Below are positions 8,493-17,797 of a stretch of DNA of 64,000 nucleotides, in pieces. Position 1 is the first letter of the stretch, and every line of letters starts with the position of its first letter. The translations under genes were made by a program, and so were the position numbers. The DNA is from Gluconacetobacter takamatsuzukensis (GTDB lineage: Bacteria > Pseudomonadota > Alphaproteobacteria > Acetobacterales > Acetobacteraceae). A model generated the notes under the pieces. It had not been told where the DNA came from. It worked only from the letters and a program-made list of their open reading frames with translations, and ran no database searches. The stretch covers positions 372,001 through 436,000 of the forward strand of contig NZ_JABEQK010000001.1 of NCBI RefSeq assembly GCF_014174275.1, written 5' to 3'.

Positions 8493-10175
8493 GTGACAAT
8501 CGCCAATCGTCTTCTGTTCGGGTTTCTGGTCGGCGTGATGCTGATGGTGTCGATCGGCGTGTATGCGCTGGGGCAGATCCGCAATGTCCGCGACGAGATG
8601 ACGGTGATCGTTACCCGGGACCTGCTCGTCTATCGGCATCTGAACCATCTGCGGGTGCTGGAGAACGACCTGGTGGCGCGGCGGCTGTCGATCCTGTCGC
8701 ATTATTATGCCCGGGATTACCAGAAGGACCCGGCGATGCTGGATGCGGCGGTCGCGGACTGGACAGGGATCGACCGGCAGGCCGAGGATACGCTGGTGCA
8801 GGCGATGGCCGCCGCCAGCCAGGCCGACGACGAGGCGCGGATCGATGCGCGGCGGGCCATGTTCGCCACCATTTCGGCCCGCCTGCACGAGGCGCTGGAC
8901 CAGGCGCGGCAGAATGCCGAGGCGGCGTCGGACCTGTTCGCGGCGATCCATCAGGGCGACGACGCGGCGGTGCGCCAGCAATCCGCGCGCTCGGACACGC
9001 GGGACCAGACCATCGACCGGCTGATTTCCGAGGCCGGGACCACGCTGGATGGCGGCGTGCAGGCCGGCGAGACGCAGAGCAGCGCGCTGTATGAATTCAG
9101 CCGCCGCTCGCTGATCCTGGGGCTGGCGGTGGCGGTCATCGTCGCGCTGACCGTGACCTTCTGGACCCGGCGGTCGATCCTGGCCCCGCTGGCGGCGCTG
9201 ATGCGGGTGATGGAGCTGGTCGGGCAGGGGGACCTGTCGACGCATGTGACGGTCGGGGGCTCGGGCGGGGGACGGGACGAGTTCGAGCGGCTGGCCAGCG
9301 GGCTGAACCGGATGATCGACGGGTTGCGCGAGATCGCGCAGCAGAGCCGCGAGGCCACGCGCAACCTCGATGCGGCGGTGGCCGATATCCGGGCCTCTGC
9401 CCAGCAGCAGGCGGCGAGCGTGGAGGAGCAGTTTGCGGCCGTGCAGGAGACGGCGGCGACGGTGGACCAGATCACCCATTCCGGCGCGCAGATCAGCAAG
9501 CGTGCGCGGGAGGTGATCTCGTCGGCCGAGACCATCGTCCACAGTTCGGCCAGCGGGCTGGAGGCGGTCGAGGAGACCGCGCGGGCCATGGAGCGTACGC
9601 AGGAAGGGGCCGAGGCCGTGGCCTCGAACATCGTCGCGCTGTCGGAGCGGACGGATGCGATCAGCGAGATCATCACCGCCGTCAACGACCTGTCGGAACG
9701 CTCGCACCTGCTGGCGCTGAATGCGGCTATCGAGGCCGCCGCCGCCGGCGAGCATGGGCGGTCCTTCGCCGTGGTCGCGGCCGAGATGAAGATCCTGGCC
9801 GACCAGTCGCGGGATGCCACGCAGCATGTGCGCTCGATCCTCGGCGACATCCAGCGCGGCATCAATACCTCGGTCATGCTGACCGAGGAGGCGGTGAAGC
9901 GCGTTTCGGCGGGCAAGGAGCGGACCGATATCGCCTATCGCACCATCGAGCGCATGACCGGCGGTATCGAGGAAGGGGTGAATGCGTTCCAGCAGATCGT
10001 GGCCTCGACCAACCAGCAGCAGATCGGCATCGAGCAGGTGATGACCGCGTTGCAGAGCATCCGCCAGGCCAGCCAGCAGACGGCGGCGGGGACCCGCAAC
10101 CTGGAGGCCTCGGCCAGCAACCTGGGCAGCCTGTCGCACCAGCTCCTGGCCATTTCCGCGCGTTACCGGACCTGA
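8493..10175 (+). CDS. Methyl-accepting chemotaxis receptor
   Basis: 560 residues, starting with GTG. TM1 is about residues 7-28 (LLFGFLVGVMLMVSIGVYALG), followed by a roughly 175-residue, mostly helical periplasmic sensor domain of four-helix-bundle type, TM2 near 207-226 (LILGLAVAVIVALTVTFW) and HAMP (about 228-285). The cytoplasmic coiled coil has the signalling tip ERSHLLALNAAIEAAAAGEHGRSFAVVAAEM (about residues 405-435). The C-terminus ends LLAISARYRT without an NWETF-like CheR tether. It is the only receptor in the operon and presumably provides the input. No ligand can be inferred. Confidence 0.92.
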   Translation: MTIANRLLFGFLVGVMLMVSIGVYALGQIRNVRDEMTVIVTRDLLVYRHLNHLRVLENDLVARRLSILSHYYARDYQKDPAMLDAAVADWTGIDRQAEDTLVQAMAAASQADDEARIDARRAMFATISARLHEALDQARQNAEAASDLFAAIHQGDDAAVRQQSARSDTRDQTIDRLISEAGTTLDGGVQAGETQSSALYEFSRRSLILGLAVAVIVALTVTFWTRRSILAPLAALMRVMELVGQGDLSTHVTVGGSGGGRDEFERLASGLNRMIDGLREIAQQSREATRNLDAAVADIRASAQQQAASVEEQFAAVQETAATVDQITHSGAQISKRAREVISSAETIVHSSASGLEAVEETARAMERTQEGAEAVASNIVALSERTDAISEIITAVNDLSERSHLLALNAAIEAAAAGEHGRSFAVVAAEMKILADQSRDATQHVRSILGDIQRGINTSVMLTEEAVKRVSAGKERTDIAYRTIERMTGGIEEGVNAFQQIVASTNQQQIGIEQVMTALQSIRQASQQTAAGTRNLEASASNLGSLSHQLLAISARYRT

Positions 10176-10184
10176 CGGCCGGCC

Positions 10185-12284
10185 GTGGAGGCTCTGCGAC
10201 AGGAACTTCTGGCGGTCTTCGAAGCCGAGTATCGCGACCATCTGCGGGTGGTGCGGGATATCCTGGCCGCCGGGCCGCTGGATGGGCGGGGGATCAGCGA
10301 GATCTTCCGGCGCGTGCATTCGCTGAAGGGCGCGGCCCGCGTCGTGGAACGCGCCGATATCGAGACGATCGCCCATGCGCTGGAGGGGCGGCTGTTCCGG
10401 CTGCTGGACGGGCAGCAGCCGGTGACGGGAGACGATCTCGCGGCCATCGGTACCGCCATGGACCAGATCGATGCCCGCATGCAGGAGATGCCGGACCCGG
10501 CAGAGGGCCCTGAGGACGGGGCGGCGAGCCCCCCCGGGCGCGAGGAGCCGGCTGCCGGCTATGTGCAGGTGCCGGTTTCGCGCCTGGATGCGCTGGTCGG
10601 TGTCGTGCACGACATGATGGGCATTGCCGAACGGCAGGAGCGGCTATGGGCCGATCTGGAGGACCTGACCGCTGCCGCCGCGCGCCGGGCCGGGCCGACG
10701 ACCGACCCGGCGGCGGAGCTGGCGCGGCTGACCCGTGCGCTCGCCGCCCTGTCGCGCGAGCGGGGGCGGATCGCGGGGCAGGCCGACCGGGCCATGATGC
10801 GGCTGGACGAGGAGGTGCGGGCGGTGACGCTGGTGCCTGCCGGGACGGTCTTCGGGTCGCTGACCGGCATGGTGCGGCAGATCGCGCGCGAGCATGGCAG
10901 CGGCGAGGTGACGGTGCGCCTGCTGGGCATGGATGTGCGGGCCGACCGGCGGGTGATGCAGGCGCTGCGCGACCCGGTGATCCATCTGCTGCGCAACGCC
11001 ATCGTCCATGGGCTGGAGAGCCCGGCCCGGCGGCAGGCGGAGGGCAAGCCGGCGGAGCCGGTGCTGACCCTGTCGGTGCGGATGCTGGGCGTGCGCCTGC
11101 TGGTATCGGTCGGCGATGACGGGCGGGGGCCGGACCTGGAGGCGATTGCCGCCCGGGCCGTCCGGCAGGGGCTGATGCAGCCCGACGAGCCGTGCCTGCC
11201 CGAAACCCTGCTGAACCTGGTGTTCGCGCCCGGTTTTTCCACCCGGGCGGCGGCCGACCGGCTGTCCGGCCGGGGGATGGGCCTGTCAGTGGTGGCCGAG
11301 GCCGCGCGGGCCTTGCAGGGGTCGGTGCGCATGGAGGCGGGCGCGCCGTGGGGGACGGTGGTGACGATGGCCGTTCCGGTCTCGCGCCGGCAGCGCACGA
11401 CGCTGGTGGTCGAGGCCGGGGATGTGACCGTGGGCGTGCCGGGGCGGGTGATCGAGCGGCTGGCGCGGGTGCGGCAGGCCGACGTGCGGATGGTCGATGG
11501 CCGCGCCTATTTCGCCCTCGACCGGCGGCGGGCCGCGGCGGGGGGCGGGGCCGCGGAGGCCGTGCTGGTGCCGGTGGTGCCGCTGGCGGCCTTTCTGGGC
11601 CGGCCGGATGCGGCGTTGCCGGTACATGACGGGGCGCTGTCGGTCGTGGTGCTGGCCATGGCGGATGGCGGGTGCTGCGGGTTTGCCGTCGACCGGATGC
11701 GCGAGGTGCGGGTGCTGCATATTTCCGACGCCGATGCAGTCGGGCTGGACAGCGAGCTGATCCCCGGTGTCGGCTGGCCGCGCGGGGATCGGCCGGTCTT
11801 TGTCCTCAATCCCGATACGCTGCTGGAGCGGTGGCAGAAGGCGGGCGGCACCGGCGGGCATTTCGACGGTGCCGAGGATGCGGGGCCGGGGGGCGGGGAG
11901 GCGGCGCTGCGCCGGGTGCCGGTCGTTCTGGTGGTTGACGATTCGATTACCACACGGACTCTCCAGAAGACGATCCTGCAGACCCACGGCTATGATGTGC
12001 TGCTGGCGACGGATGGGGTCGAGGCCCTGTCGCTGCTGCACCGGTCGCCGCGTCGGATCGACGTGATCGTGACGGACGTGGAGATGCCGCGGATGGATGG
12101 TTTCGCATTGCTGGACGCGGTCAGGTCGGACCCGCGCCTGTCACGGATTCCGGTGGTGCTGATGACGTCGCGCAACGAGGAAGCCGATATCAGGCGCGGG
12201 CTGGAGGGCGGGGCCCGGGCCTATGTCACCAAGCAGGGGTTCGAGCAGGGCGAGCTGCTGGACATCATCCGGGGTGTGCTGTGA
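10185..12284 (+). CDS. cheA: CheA histidine kinase fused to CheW-like and receiver domains
   Basis: 699 residues, GTG start. HPt domain with the phospho-acceptor His45 in VHSLKGAARV; a dimerisation segment (about 120-200); a kinase ATPase domain with N-box HLLRNAIVHGLES, G1 GDDGRGPD and G2 GRGMGLSVV. A CheW-like regulatory domain follows (about 400-545), and then a C-terminal receiver domain with VVDDSITTRTLQ and the phosphorylatable Asp631 in VIVTDVEMPRMDG. This is the WspE/FrzE-like hybrid CheA architecture, in which the attached receiver acts as phosphate sink or output. There is no separate CheY in the operon. The last bases overlap cheB (GTGA). Confidence 0.93.
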   Translation: MEALRQELLAVFEAEYRDHLRVVRDILAAGPLDGRGISEIFRRVHSLKGAARVVERADIETIAHALEGRLFRLLDGQQPVTGDDLAAIGTAMDQIDARMQEMPDPAEGPEDGAASPPGREEPAAGYVQVPVSRLDALVGVVHDMMGIAERQERLWADLEDLTAAAARRAGPTTDPAAELARLTRALAALSRERGRIAGQADRAMMRLDEEVRAVTLVPAGTVFGSLTGMVRQIAREHGSGEVTVRLLGMDVRADRRVMQALRDPVIHLLRNAIVHGLESPARRQAEGKPAEPVLTLSVRMLGVRLLVSVGDDGRGPDLEAIAARAVRQGLMQPDEPCLPETLLNLVFAPGFSTRAAADRLSGRGMGLSVVAEAARALQGSVRMEAGAPWGTVVTMAVPVSRRQRTTLVVEAGDVTVGVPGRVIERLARVRQADVRMVDGRAYFALDRRRAAAGGGAAEAVLVPVVPLAAFLGRPDAALPVHDGALSVVVLAMADGGCCGFAVDRMREVRVLHISDADAVGLDSELIPGVGWPRGDRPVFVLNPDTLLERWQKAGGTGGHFDGAEDAGPGGGEAALRRVPVVLVVDDSITTRTLQKTILQTHGYDVLLATDGVEALSLLHRSPRRIDVIVTDVEMPRMDGFALLDAVRSDPRLSRIPVVLMTSRNEEADIRRGLEGGARAYVTKQGFEQGELLDIIRGVL

Positions 12285-13357
12285 CCGGGCCGCGCGTCAG
12301 GGTGCTGGTCGTCGAGGATTCGGCGGTGGTGCGGCATGTGCTGGTACGGCTGATCCGCGACGATCCGCGGCTTGAGCTGCTGGAGGCGGTGGAGACGGCC
12401 GAGGAGGCGCTGCGGCTGGTGCCGATGCTGCGGCCCGACGTGATTTCGATGGATGTGCGGCTGCCCGGCATGGACGGGCTGGAGGCCACGCGGCGCATCA
12501 TGGCCGAGTGCCCGACGCCGATCGTGATCGTGAGCGATTCCTCGACCGATCCGGCGCTGCGGATCTCGATGAACGCGCTGCGTTCCGGCGCGCTGTCGGT
12601 GGTGCAGAAGCCGGCCGGCTGGCCGGTGGATGCCGCCGGGGGAGCGGCGATCGCGACCCAGCTCTACATCATGAGCCAGGTGCCGGTGATCCGGCATCGG
12701 CTGCATTATGGCGCGATCGTGCCCGATGCGGCGCCGCCGCCGCCGCGCCTGCGGCCGCGCCTGGTCGGCATGGCGGCGTCGACCGGGGGGCCGCAGGCCT
12801 TCGCGCATATCATGGGTGCGCTGCCGGCCAGCTTCCCGTGGCCGATCCTGCTGGTGCAGCATATGGGCACGGGGTTCATGGAAGGGTTCGCCGCCTGGCT
12901 GGATACCCAGACCCGGCTGCCGGTCGGGCTGGCGCGGCAAGGGGAGATCATGCGGCCGGGGCATGTCTATGTCGCGCCGGCCGAGGCGCACCTGACCCTG
13001 GGGCTGGGCGACGAGATCCGGTTGATAAAGGCGGCCCCGCTGGCCGGGCAGCGGCCGTCGGCCACCGCCCTGTTCGCCTCGATGGCGCGGGTTGGGGCCG
13101 GGGCGATCGGCGTGCTGCTGACCGGCATGGGCGAGGACGGGGCCGTGGGGCTGCGCGACATGCGCCGGGCGGGCGGATATACGATCGCGGAGGATCGGAG
13201 CACGTCGATCGTGCATGGGATGCCGGGGGCGGCCGAGCGGATCGGCGGGGCGTCGATCAGCCTGCCCCTGGGGCAGATCGCGCCGCATCTGGTGGCCGTC
13301 GCCTCCGCCGCGTCGCCCCTGCCGGTGGCGGCCGGGATGGAAGGGCGGGGACCATGA
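12281..13357 (+). CDS. cheB: CheB protein-glutamate methylesterase
   Basis: 358 residues, GTG start overlapping the cheA stop. The N-terminal receiver domain has acidic residues VVEDSAVV and phospho-acceptor Asp58 (VISMDVRLPGMDG). A linker leads to the methylesterase domain, whose catalytic triad is intact: Ser167 in GMAASTGGPQ, His194 in LVQHMGTG and Asp287 in LTGMGEDGA. It removes methyl groups added by CheR to the receptor, giving adaptation feedback. Its stop overlaps the next gene by ATGA. Confidence 0.94.
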   Translation: MTGPRVRVLVVEDSAVVRHVLVRLIRDDPRLELLEAVETAEEALRLVPMLRPDVISMDVRLPGMDGLEATRRIMAECPTPIVIVSDSSTDPALRISMNALRSGALSVVQKPAGWPVDAAGGAAIATQLYIMSQVPVIRHRLHYGAIVPDAAPPPPRLRPRLVGMAASTGGPQAFAHIMGALPASFPWPILLVQHMGTGFMEGFAAWLDTQTRLPVGLARQGEIMRPGHVYVAPAEAHLTLGLGDEIRLIKAAPLAGQRPSATALFASMARVGAGAIGVLLTGMGEDGAVGLRDMRRAGGYTIAEDRSTSIVHGMPGAAERIGGASISLPLGQIAPHLVAVASAASPLPVAAGMEGRGP

Positions 13358-15225
13358 CCGACGCATCCGCAGACGCGGTGCCGCCGACGCTGCTGCTGGT
13401 CGAGGATTCCGACACCCAGGCGCTGCGGATACGGCGGATGCTGGAAGGCCATGGTTTCGCGGTGACGCGGGTGGCCAGCGGCGAGGCCGCGCTGGATACG
13501 CTGGATACGCGCATCCCCGACCTGGTGGTGGCCGACTACCACCTGCCGGGCATGAATGGCGGGCAGATGGCCCGCCAGCTGCGCATGAGCGCGGCCACCC
13601 GCATGATCCCGGTGCTGATGCTGACCGAGGGGGGCGAGCCGGGGCTGGAGCGCGAGGGGCTGGAGAGCGGCGCCGACGCGTATGTTCCCAAATCGGCCGA
13701 GCCGGACCTGATCGTGTTTCGCATCCGCGCGCTGCTGCGCGAGGGGGCGGGGGCCGGCAGCGGGCAGCGGGATGCCAGCCCGCTGTTTCGTCGTGCGCGG
13801 ATCCTGATCGTCGGCGGTGAGGGCGCGCGTGCGCATGCGGTGGCGGCGCTGGCGGCGCTGATGCGCAATGACGGGCATGACGTGACGGTGATCGGCTATC
13901 CCGGCGCGATGGAGCGGGACGACTGGTTCGACCCCGCGCGGGCGCCGGACTGCGTGGTGGTCGACCTGGTGTCCGACCGGTTCGACGGCATCGCCTTCTG
14001 CCAGGAGCTGGACGATCTGCGGCAGGATGTCGTGGTGGCGGGTGGCGGCGCGCCGCGGATTCTGGGGCTGAGCGGGCCGGGGGCGGCGCGCGGGGTCTTT
14101 CCTGCCCGGGCGTTCGAGGCCGGTGTGGACGATATCGTGGCCGACGATATCGAGCCCGATGTGCTGGCCCTGCGGATTCGCGCGCTGGTGCGGCGCAAGC
14201 TGTTGCAGGACGATGTGCGGCGCATCGACCTGGACCGGCAGGCGCGCGAGATCGCGATCGAGGCCGCGCGGGCGGAGGCGGCGGCGATTGCGTCCAAGGC
14301 CTCGCTGGCCGAGGCGCTGGAGCAGGCGAATGCCGAGCTGGCCGATGCCAATCGCCGGCTGATCGAAACCCAGGGCAAGCTGGTCCAGACCGCCAAGATG
14401 GCGTCGCTGGGCGAGCTGGTGGCCGGCATCGCGCATGAAATCAACAATCCGCTGGCCTTTATCCTGGCCCACAAGGACACCGTGGCCCGCCTGCTGGCGC
14501 AGGTGATCGCCGAGGAGCCGGCCACGGATGGAGACGGGGCCCGGCACGCCGTGCTGATGAAATGCCGCGACCGTGTCGAATCGATGAGCCTGGGGCTGCG
14601 GCGGATCCAGAACCTGGTGCTGAACCTGCGGAAATTCTCGCGCCTGGACGAGGGGCTGTTCCAGGTGATCGACGTGCCCGAGGCGCTGGAGACGGTGTTG
14701 GCCCTGCTGACGCAGAAATTCGGCAACCTGATCGTTGTGGAGCGGGATTATCGCGCGCCCGAGCGGCTGTACTGCCAGTCCGCGTTGCTGAACCAGGTGA
14801 TGATGAACATCATCAGCAATGCCGCCGATGCGATCCATTCCATGCTGGAGGATGCCGGGCAGGGCGGCGACCCGGCGGGCCCGGCGCGGGGGATCATCCG
14901 GATCGGCACCGAGCTGCGGGTGAGCGAGGTGACGGGCGAGCAATCCTATGTCTTTATCGTGACGGATAATGGGCCGGGCATTCCGGCCGAGGTGAAGGAG
15001 CGGATCTTCGAGCCGTTCTTCACCACCAAGCCCGTCGGCGCGGGGACGGGGCTGGGGCTGGCCATCGCCTATAGCGTGGTACAGGCCCATCACGGGACGA
15101 TCACGATCGCCGATGCGGGTGCCGGGGGAGGACAGGGAAGCGTGTTTACCATTTCGGTGCCCTGGCAGCCGCATTTCGAGGCGATGGCCGAGCCGGCCCA
15201 CGGCATGACGGAGATGCAGGCGTGA
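13354..15225 (+). CDS. Hybrid histidine kinase with N-terminal receiver domains
   Basis: 623 residues. Receiver 1 (about 12-125; LLLVEDSD, Asp61 in [12 protein letters not shown]). A second receiver-like domain (about 147-285; [46 protein letters not shown]) is missing the usual N-terminal acidic pair and is probably degenerate. A coiled coil (about 290-345) joins this to the HisKA domain with His361 in [13 protein letters not shown]. The HATPase domain has N-box [13 protein letters not shown]1 DNGPGIP and [19 protein letters not shown]. It has no membrane segment, so it senses its input through the receiver, probably phosphate from the CheA. ATGA overlap with cheB and GTGA overlap with the next kinase imply strict co-expression. 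Confidence 0.88.
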   Translation: MTDASADAVPPTLLLVEDSDTQALRIRRMLEGHGFAVTRVASGEAALDTLDTRIPDLVVADYHLPGMNGGQMARQLRMSAATRMIPVLMLTEGGEPGLEREGLESGADAYVPKSAEPDLIVFRIRALLREGAGAGSGQRDASPLFRRARILIVGGEGARAHAVAALAALMRNDGHDVTVIGYPGAMERDDWFDPARAPDCVVVDLVSDRFDGIAFCQELDDLRQDVVVAGGGAPRILGLSGPGAARGVFPARAFEAGVDDIVADDIEPDVLALRIRALVRRKLLQDDVRRIDLDRQAREIAIEAARAEAAAIASKASLAEALEQANAELADANRRLIETQGKLVQTAKMASLGELVAGIAHEINNPLAFILAHKDTVARLLAQVIAEEPATDGDGARHAVLMKCRDRVESMSLGLRRIQNLVLNLRKFSRLDEGLFQVIDVPEALETVLALLTQKFGNLIVVERDYRAPERLYCQSALLNQVMMNIISNAADAIHSMLEDAGQGGDPAGPARGIIRIGTELRVSEVTGEQSYVFIVTDNGPGIPAEVKERIFEPFFTTKPVGAGTGLGLAIAYSVVQAHHGTITIADAGAGGGQGSVFTISVPWQPHFEAMAEPAHGMTEMQA

Positions 15226-17159
15226 CCGACCGCCCCGTCGTGCTGCTGGTGGATGACGAACCCGAGATCCTGGTGGCGCTGACCGACTTGCTGGAGGACG
15301 GGTTTACCATTCTCTCGACCACTTCGCCGGTCGAGGCGCTGGAGATCCTGGCCCGGCGGCGGGATGTCGATGTCATCGTGTCGGACCAGCGCATGCCCGA
15401 GATGGGCGGCGACGTGATGCTGGCGCGCGCGCGGGGCCTGTGCGACGCGCAGGCGATCCTGCTGACCGGCTATGCCGATATCGGCGCGGTGGCGGCGGCG
15501 CTGAACCAGGGGCGGATTTCCTTCTATTCGCACAAGCCCTGGGACGGGGATGCCCTGCGCGCCATGGTCGTGCAGGCGGCGCATCGCCACATGCTGGAAG
15601 GCGAATTGCAGACCGAGCGGATGCTGCTGCGCGGCCTGCTGGGGAACCTGCGCGCGGGGCTGGCCTTCAAGGACCCGGACGGGCGCTTCATCCGGATCAA
15701 CCGCAAGGCCGCCGCCTTTTATGGCCGGGACGAGGCCGGCTGCCTCGGCCAGCGCGAGGAGGATCTGTCGGACCCTGCCCTGCTGCCCGCGCTGCGCGCG
15801 GCCGAGGCGCGGCTGGAGGCCGAGGGGCGGGACGAGGAGGTGATGCCGGTATCCGGCCCCGGCGGCAGCGTGACCTGGCGGGAATTCACGCGCGCGCGGC
15901 TGGGCGTCAACAGCCGGGGGGAGGCGTATTCGGTCCTGATCAATCGCGACATCACCCGCCAGCGGGAGATGGAGGCCCGTCTGCGCCAGGCGGAGAAGAT
16001 GCAGGCGCTGGGTACCATGGCCGGCGGAATCGCACATGATTTCAATAATCTGCTGACTGCGGTGATGGGGTCGCTGGAGCTGGCCGTCGATATGGGCGAG
16101 GGGCTGGACGACCGTACGACCCGTCTGCTGGAAAATGCCATGGGCGCGGCGCGGCGGGGGGCGGACCTGACGCGCCGGCTGCTGAATTTCAGCCGGCCAC
16201 GGGATTTGAGCCTGCAACCGGTCGACGTGAACGCCCTGCTGCGCGGGATGCATGACCTGCTGGTGCAGGGTGTTGCCGCGCGCAGGCGCGAGGGTGCGGC
16301 GTCGCGCCTGCCGGTCGAGATCGGGATGGAGATGACGGACCCGGCCGGCGACGTGCCGATGGTGCGGACCGATGCCGGGCAGCTGGAACTGGCGCTGCTG
16401 AACCTGTGCCTGAATGCCAGCGATGCCATGCCGGATGGCGGCGCGATCATGCTCTCGACCCAGGTGGCGCGGCTGGATGCGCCGGGGGCCGGGGGCGACA
16501 TGCCCCGGGACGACCTGCCGCCGGGCGAGTATGTAGTGGTGTCGGTGGCCGACCAGGGTACCGGCATGGCGCCGGAGACGCTGGCGCGGATCTTCGAGCC
16601 GTTCTTCACCACGAAGGATGTCGGGCGGGGGACCGGCCTCGGCCTGTCGATGATCTATGGTTTCGTGCGGCATGCGGGGGGCGACGTGCGCGTGACCAGC
16701 GCGCCGGGGCAGGGGACGCGGGTGGATCTGTACCTGCCCGTCCATCGGTGCCCGGCGGCCACGCTGGATCGGCCCGAGGCGCTGGGCCCGCTGCCTGTCC
16801 GCGAGGGGCTGCGGGTGCTGGTGGTGGATGACGAGGATACGGTCAGGACCGTGACGGCCGGTTTCCTGCGCGGCATGGGACACGAGGCGATCGAGGTGGC
16901 CGGCGGTGCGGAGGCCCTGGACCGGATCGCCGCGATGGCGCCCCACCAGCCCGACCTGGTGGTGCTGGACGTCATGATGCCGAAGATGGGCGGCGAGGAG
17001 GCGGCGCGCCGGATCGGGGCGCTGTGCCCCGACACCCGGATCCTGTTCCTGACCGGCTATGCCGACAATGCCGTGTTGCCGGAGGATGCGCTGGTGCTGC
17101 GCAAGCCCTTCACGCAGGCCCAATTGTCGGGGCATGTCGCCCGCGCGATGGGCGGATGA
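15222..17159 (+). CDS. REC-PAS-HK-REC hybrid histidine kinase
   Basis: 645 residues, GTG start. N-terminal receiver (LLVDDEPE; Asp55 in VIVSDQRMPEMGG) with the output face ending ISFYSHKPWDGDAL. PAS domain (about 135-245, including GLAFKDPDGRFIRINRKAAAFYGRDEAGCLG). HisKA with His272 in GGIAHDFNNLLTAVMGSLEL, HATPase with LNLCLNASDAMPDGG and [20 protein letters not shown], and a C-terminal receiver (VVDDEDTVR; Asp583 in VVLDVMMPKMGG). Cytosolic. It closes the chemosensory operon; no DNA-binding or GGDEF output domain follows, so the final target is encoded elsewhere. Confidence 0.9.
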   Translation: MTDRPVVLLVDDEPEILVALTDLLEDGFTILSTTSPVEALEILARRRDVDVIVSDQRMPEMGGDVMLARARGLCDAQAILLTGYADIGAVAAALNQGRISFYSHKPWDGDALRAMVVQAAHRHMLEGELQTERMLLRGLLGNLRAGLAFKDPDGRFIRINRKAAAFYGRDEAGCLGQREEDLSDPALLPALRAAEARLEAEGRDEEVMPVSGPGGSVTWREFTRARLGVNSRGEAYSVLINRDITRQREMEARLRQAEKMQALGTMAGGIAHDFNNLLTAVMGSLELAVDMGEGLDDRTTRLLENAMGAARRGADLTRRLLNFSRPRDLSLQPVDVNALLRGMHDLLVQGVAARRREGAASRLPVEIGMEMTDPAGDVPMVRTDAGQLELALLNLCLNASDAMPDGGAIMLSTQVARLDAPGAGGDMPRDDLPPGEYVVVSVADQGTGMAPETLARIFEPFFTTKDVGRGTGLGLSMIYGFVRHAGGDVRVTSAPGQGTRVDLYLPVHRCPAATLDRPEALGPLPVREGLRVLVVDDEDTVRTVTAGFLRGMGHEAIEVAGGAEALDRIAAMAPHQPDLVVLDVMMPKMGGEEAARRIGALCPDTRILFLTGYADNAVLPEDALVLRKPFTQAQLSGHVARAMGG

Positions 17160-17169
17160 TGGGGCGGCT

Positions 17170-17197
17170 CTTGTCCTGAGGCGCGAACGGCCTATTT
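17170..17197 (+). promoter_or_regulatory. RpoH-type heat-shock promoter of hslVU
   Basis: CTTG at 17170-17173, exactly 17 bases, then CCTATTT at 17191-17197: this matches the alphaproteobacterial sigma-32 consensus CTTG-N17-CYTATNT. The predicted transcription start falls about 17204-17206, immediately before the hslV ATG at 17207, and no Shine-Dalgarno sequence is visible. Confidence 0.8.
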
Positions 17198-17206
17198 CTG
17201 TCAGTC

Positions 17207-17797
17207 ATGCAGAACATACACGCGACCCCCCATGATCCAGTCGGCTGGCATGGAACGACGATCCTGTGCGTGCGACGCGGCGCGCAGGTGGCAATGGCCG
17301 GTGACGGGCAGGTGACGCTGGGCGCCACCGTCATCAAGGGCAATGCCCGCAAGGTGCGGCGCATCGGGCCGGCCGGCACCATCCTGGCCGGTTTTGCCGG
17401 CGCCACCGCCGACGCCTTTACCCTGCTGGAACGGCTGGAGGCCAAGCTGGAGCGGTTTCCCAACCAGTTGGAACGGGCCTGTGTCGAACTGGCCAAGGAC
17501 TGGCGGACGGACCGCTATCTGCGCCGGCTGGAGGCGATGATGGCGGTGGCCGATATCGAACGCTCCTTTACCCTGACCGGCAATGGCGACGTGCTGGAGC
17601 CTGAGGACGGGATCATCGCCATCGGCTCGGGTGGCAATTATGCCCTGTCGGCGGCCCGCGCGCTGGCCGGGGTCGATGGCCTGTCCGCTGCCGAGATCGC
17701 GCGGCGGGCGATGCGGATTGCCGGCGAGATCTGTGTCTATACCAACCATTCGGTGATCCTGGAGACGCTGGGCGAAAAGGGCGGGGAGAACGCATGA
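17207..17797 (+). CDS. hslV: ATP-dependent protease subunit HslV
   Basis: 196 residues. A 16-residue propeptide precedes the mature N-terminal nucleophile Thr17 ([11 protein letters not shown]). The conserved proteasome-beta core follows: [46 protein letters not shown], and [15 protein letters not shown]. HslV forms the two-ring peptidase that, with HslU, degrades damaged and regulatory proteins in the cytosol under heat stress. The ATG is the only in-frame start before the propeptide. It is driven by the RpoH-type promoter directly upstream and overlaps hslU by ATGA. Confidence 0.96.
   Translation: MQNIHATPHDPVGWHGTTILCVRRGAQVAMAGDGQVTLGATVIKGNARKVRRIGPAGTILAGFAGATADAFTLLERLEAKLERFPNQLERACVELAKDWRTDRYLRRLEAMMAVADIERSFTLTGNGDVLEPEDGIIAIGSGGNYALSAARALAGVDGLSAAEIARRAMRIAGEICVYTNHSVILETLGEKGGENA

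Noticed and set aside
7677-10610. 977-codon open frame on the minus strand across the chemosensory genes
   Set aside because: It is antisense to CheR, CheW and MCP, which have clear domains. Its His/Arg/Pro-rich composition is what the mirror of a GC-rich gene gives.
15090-17135. 681-codon minus-strand open frame
   Set aside because: Antisense shadow of the REC-PAS-HK-REC kinase, with no domain or sensible composition.
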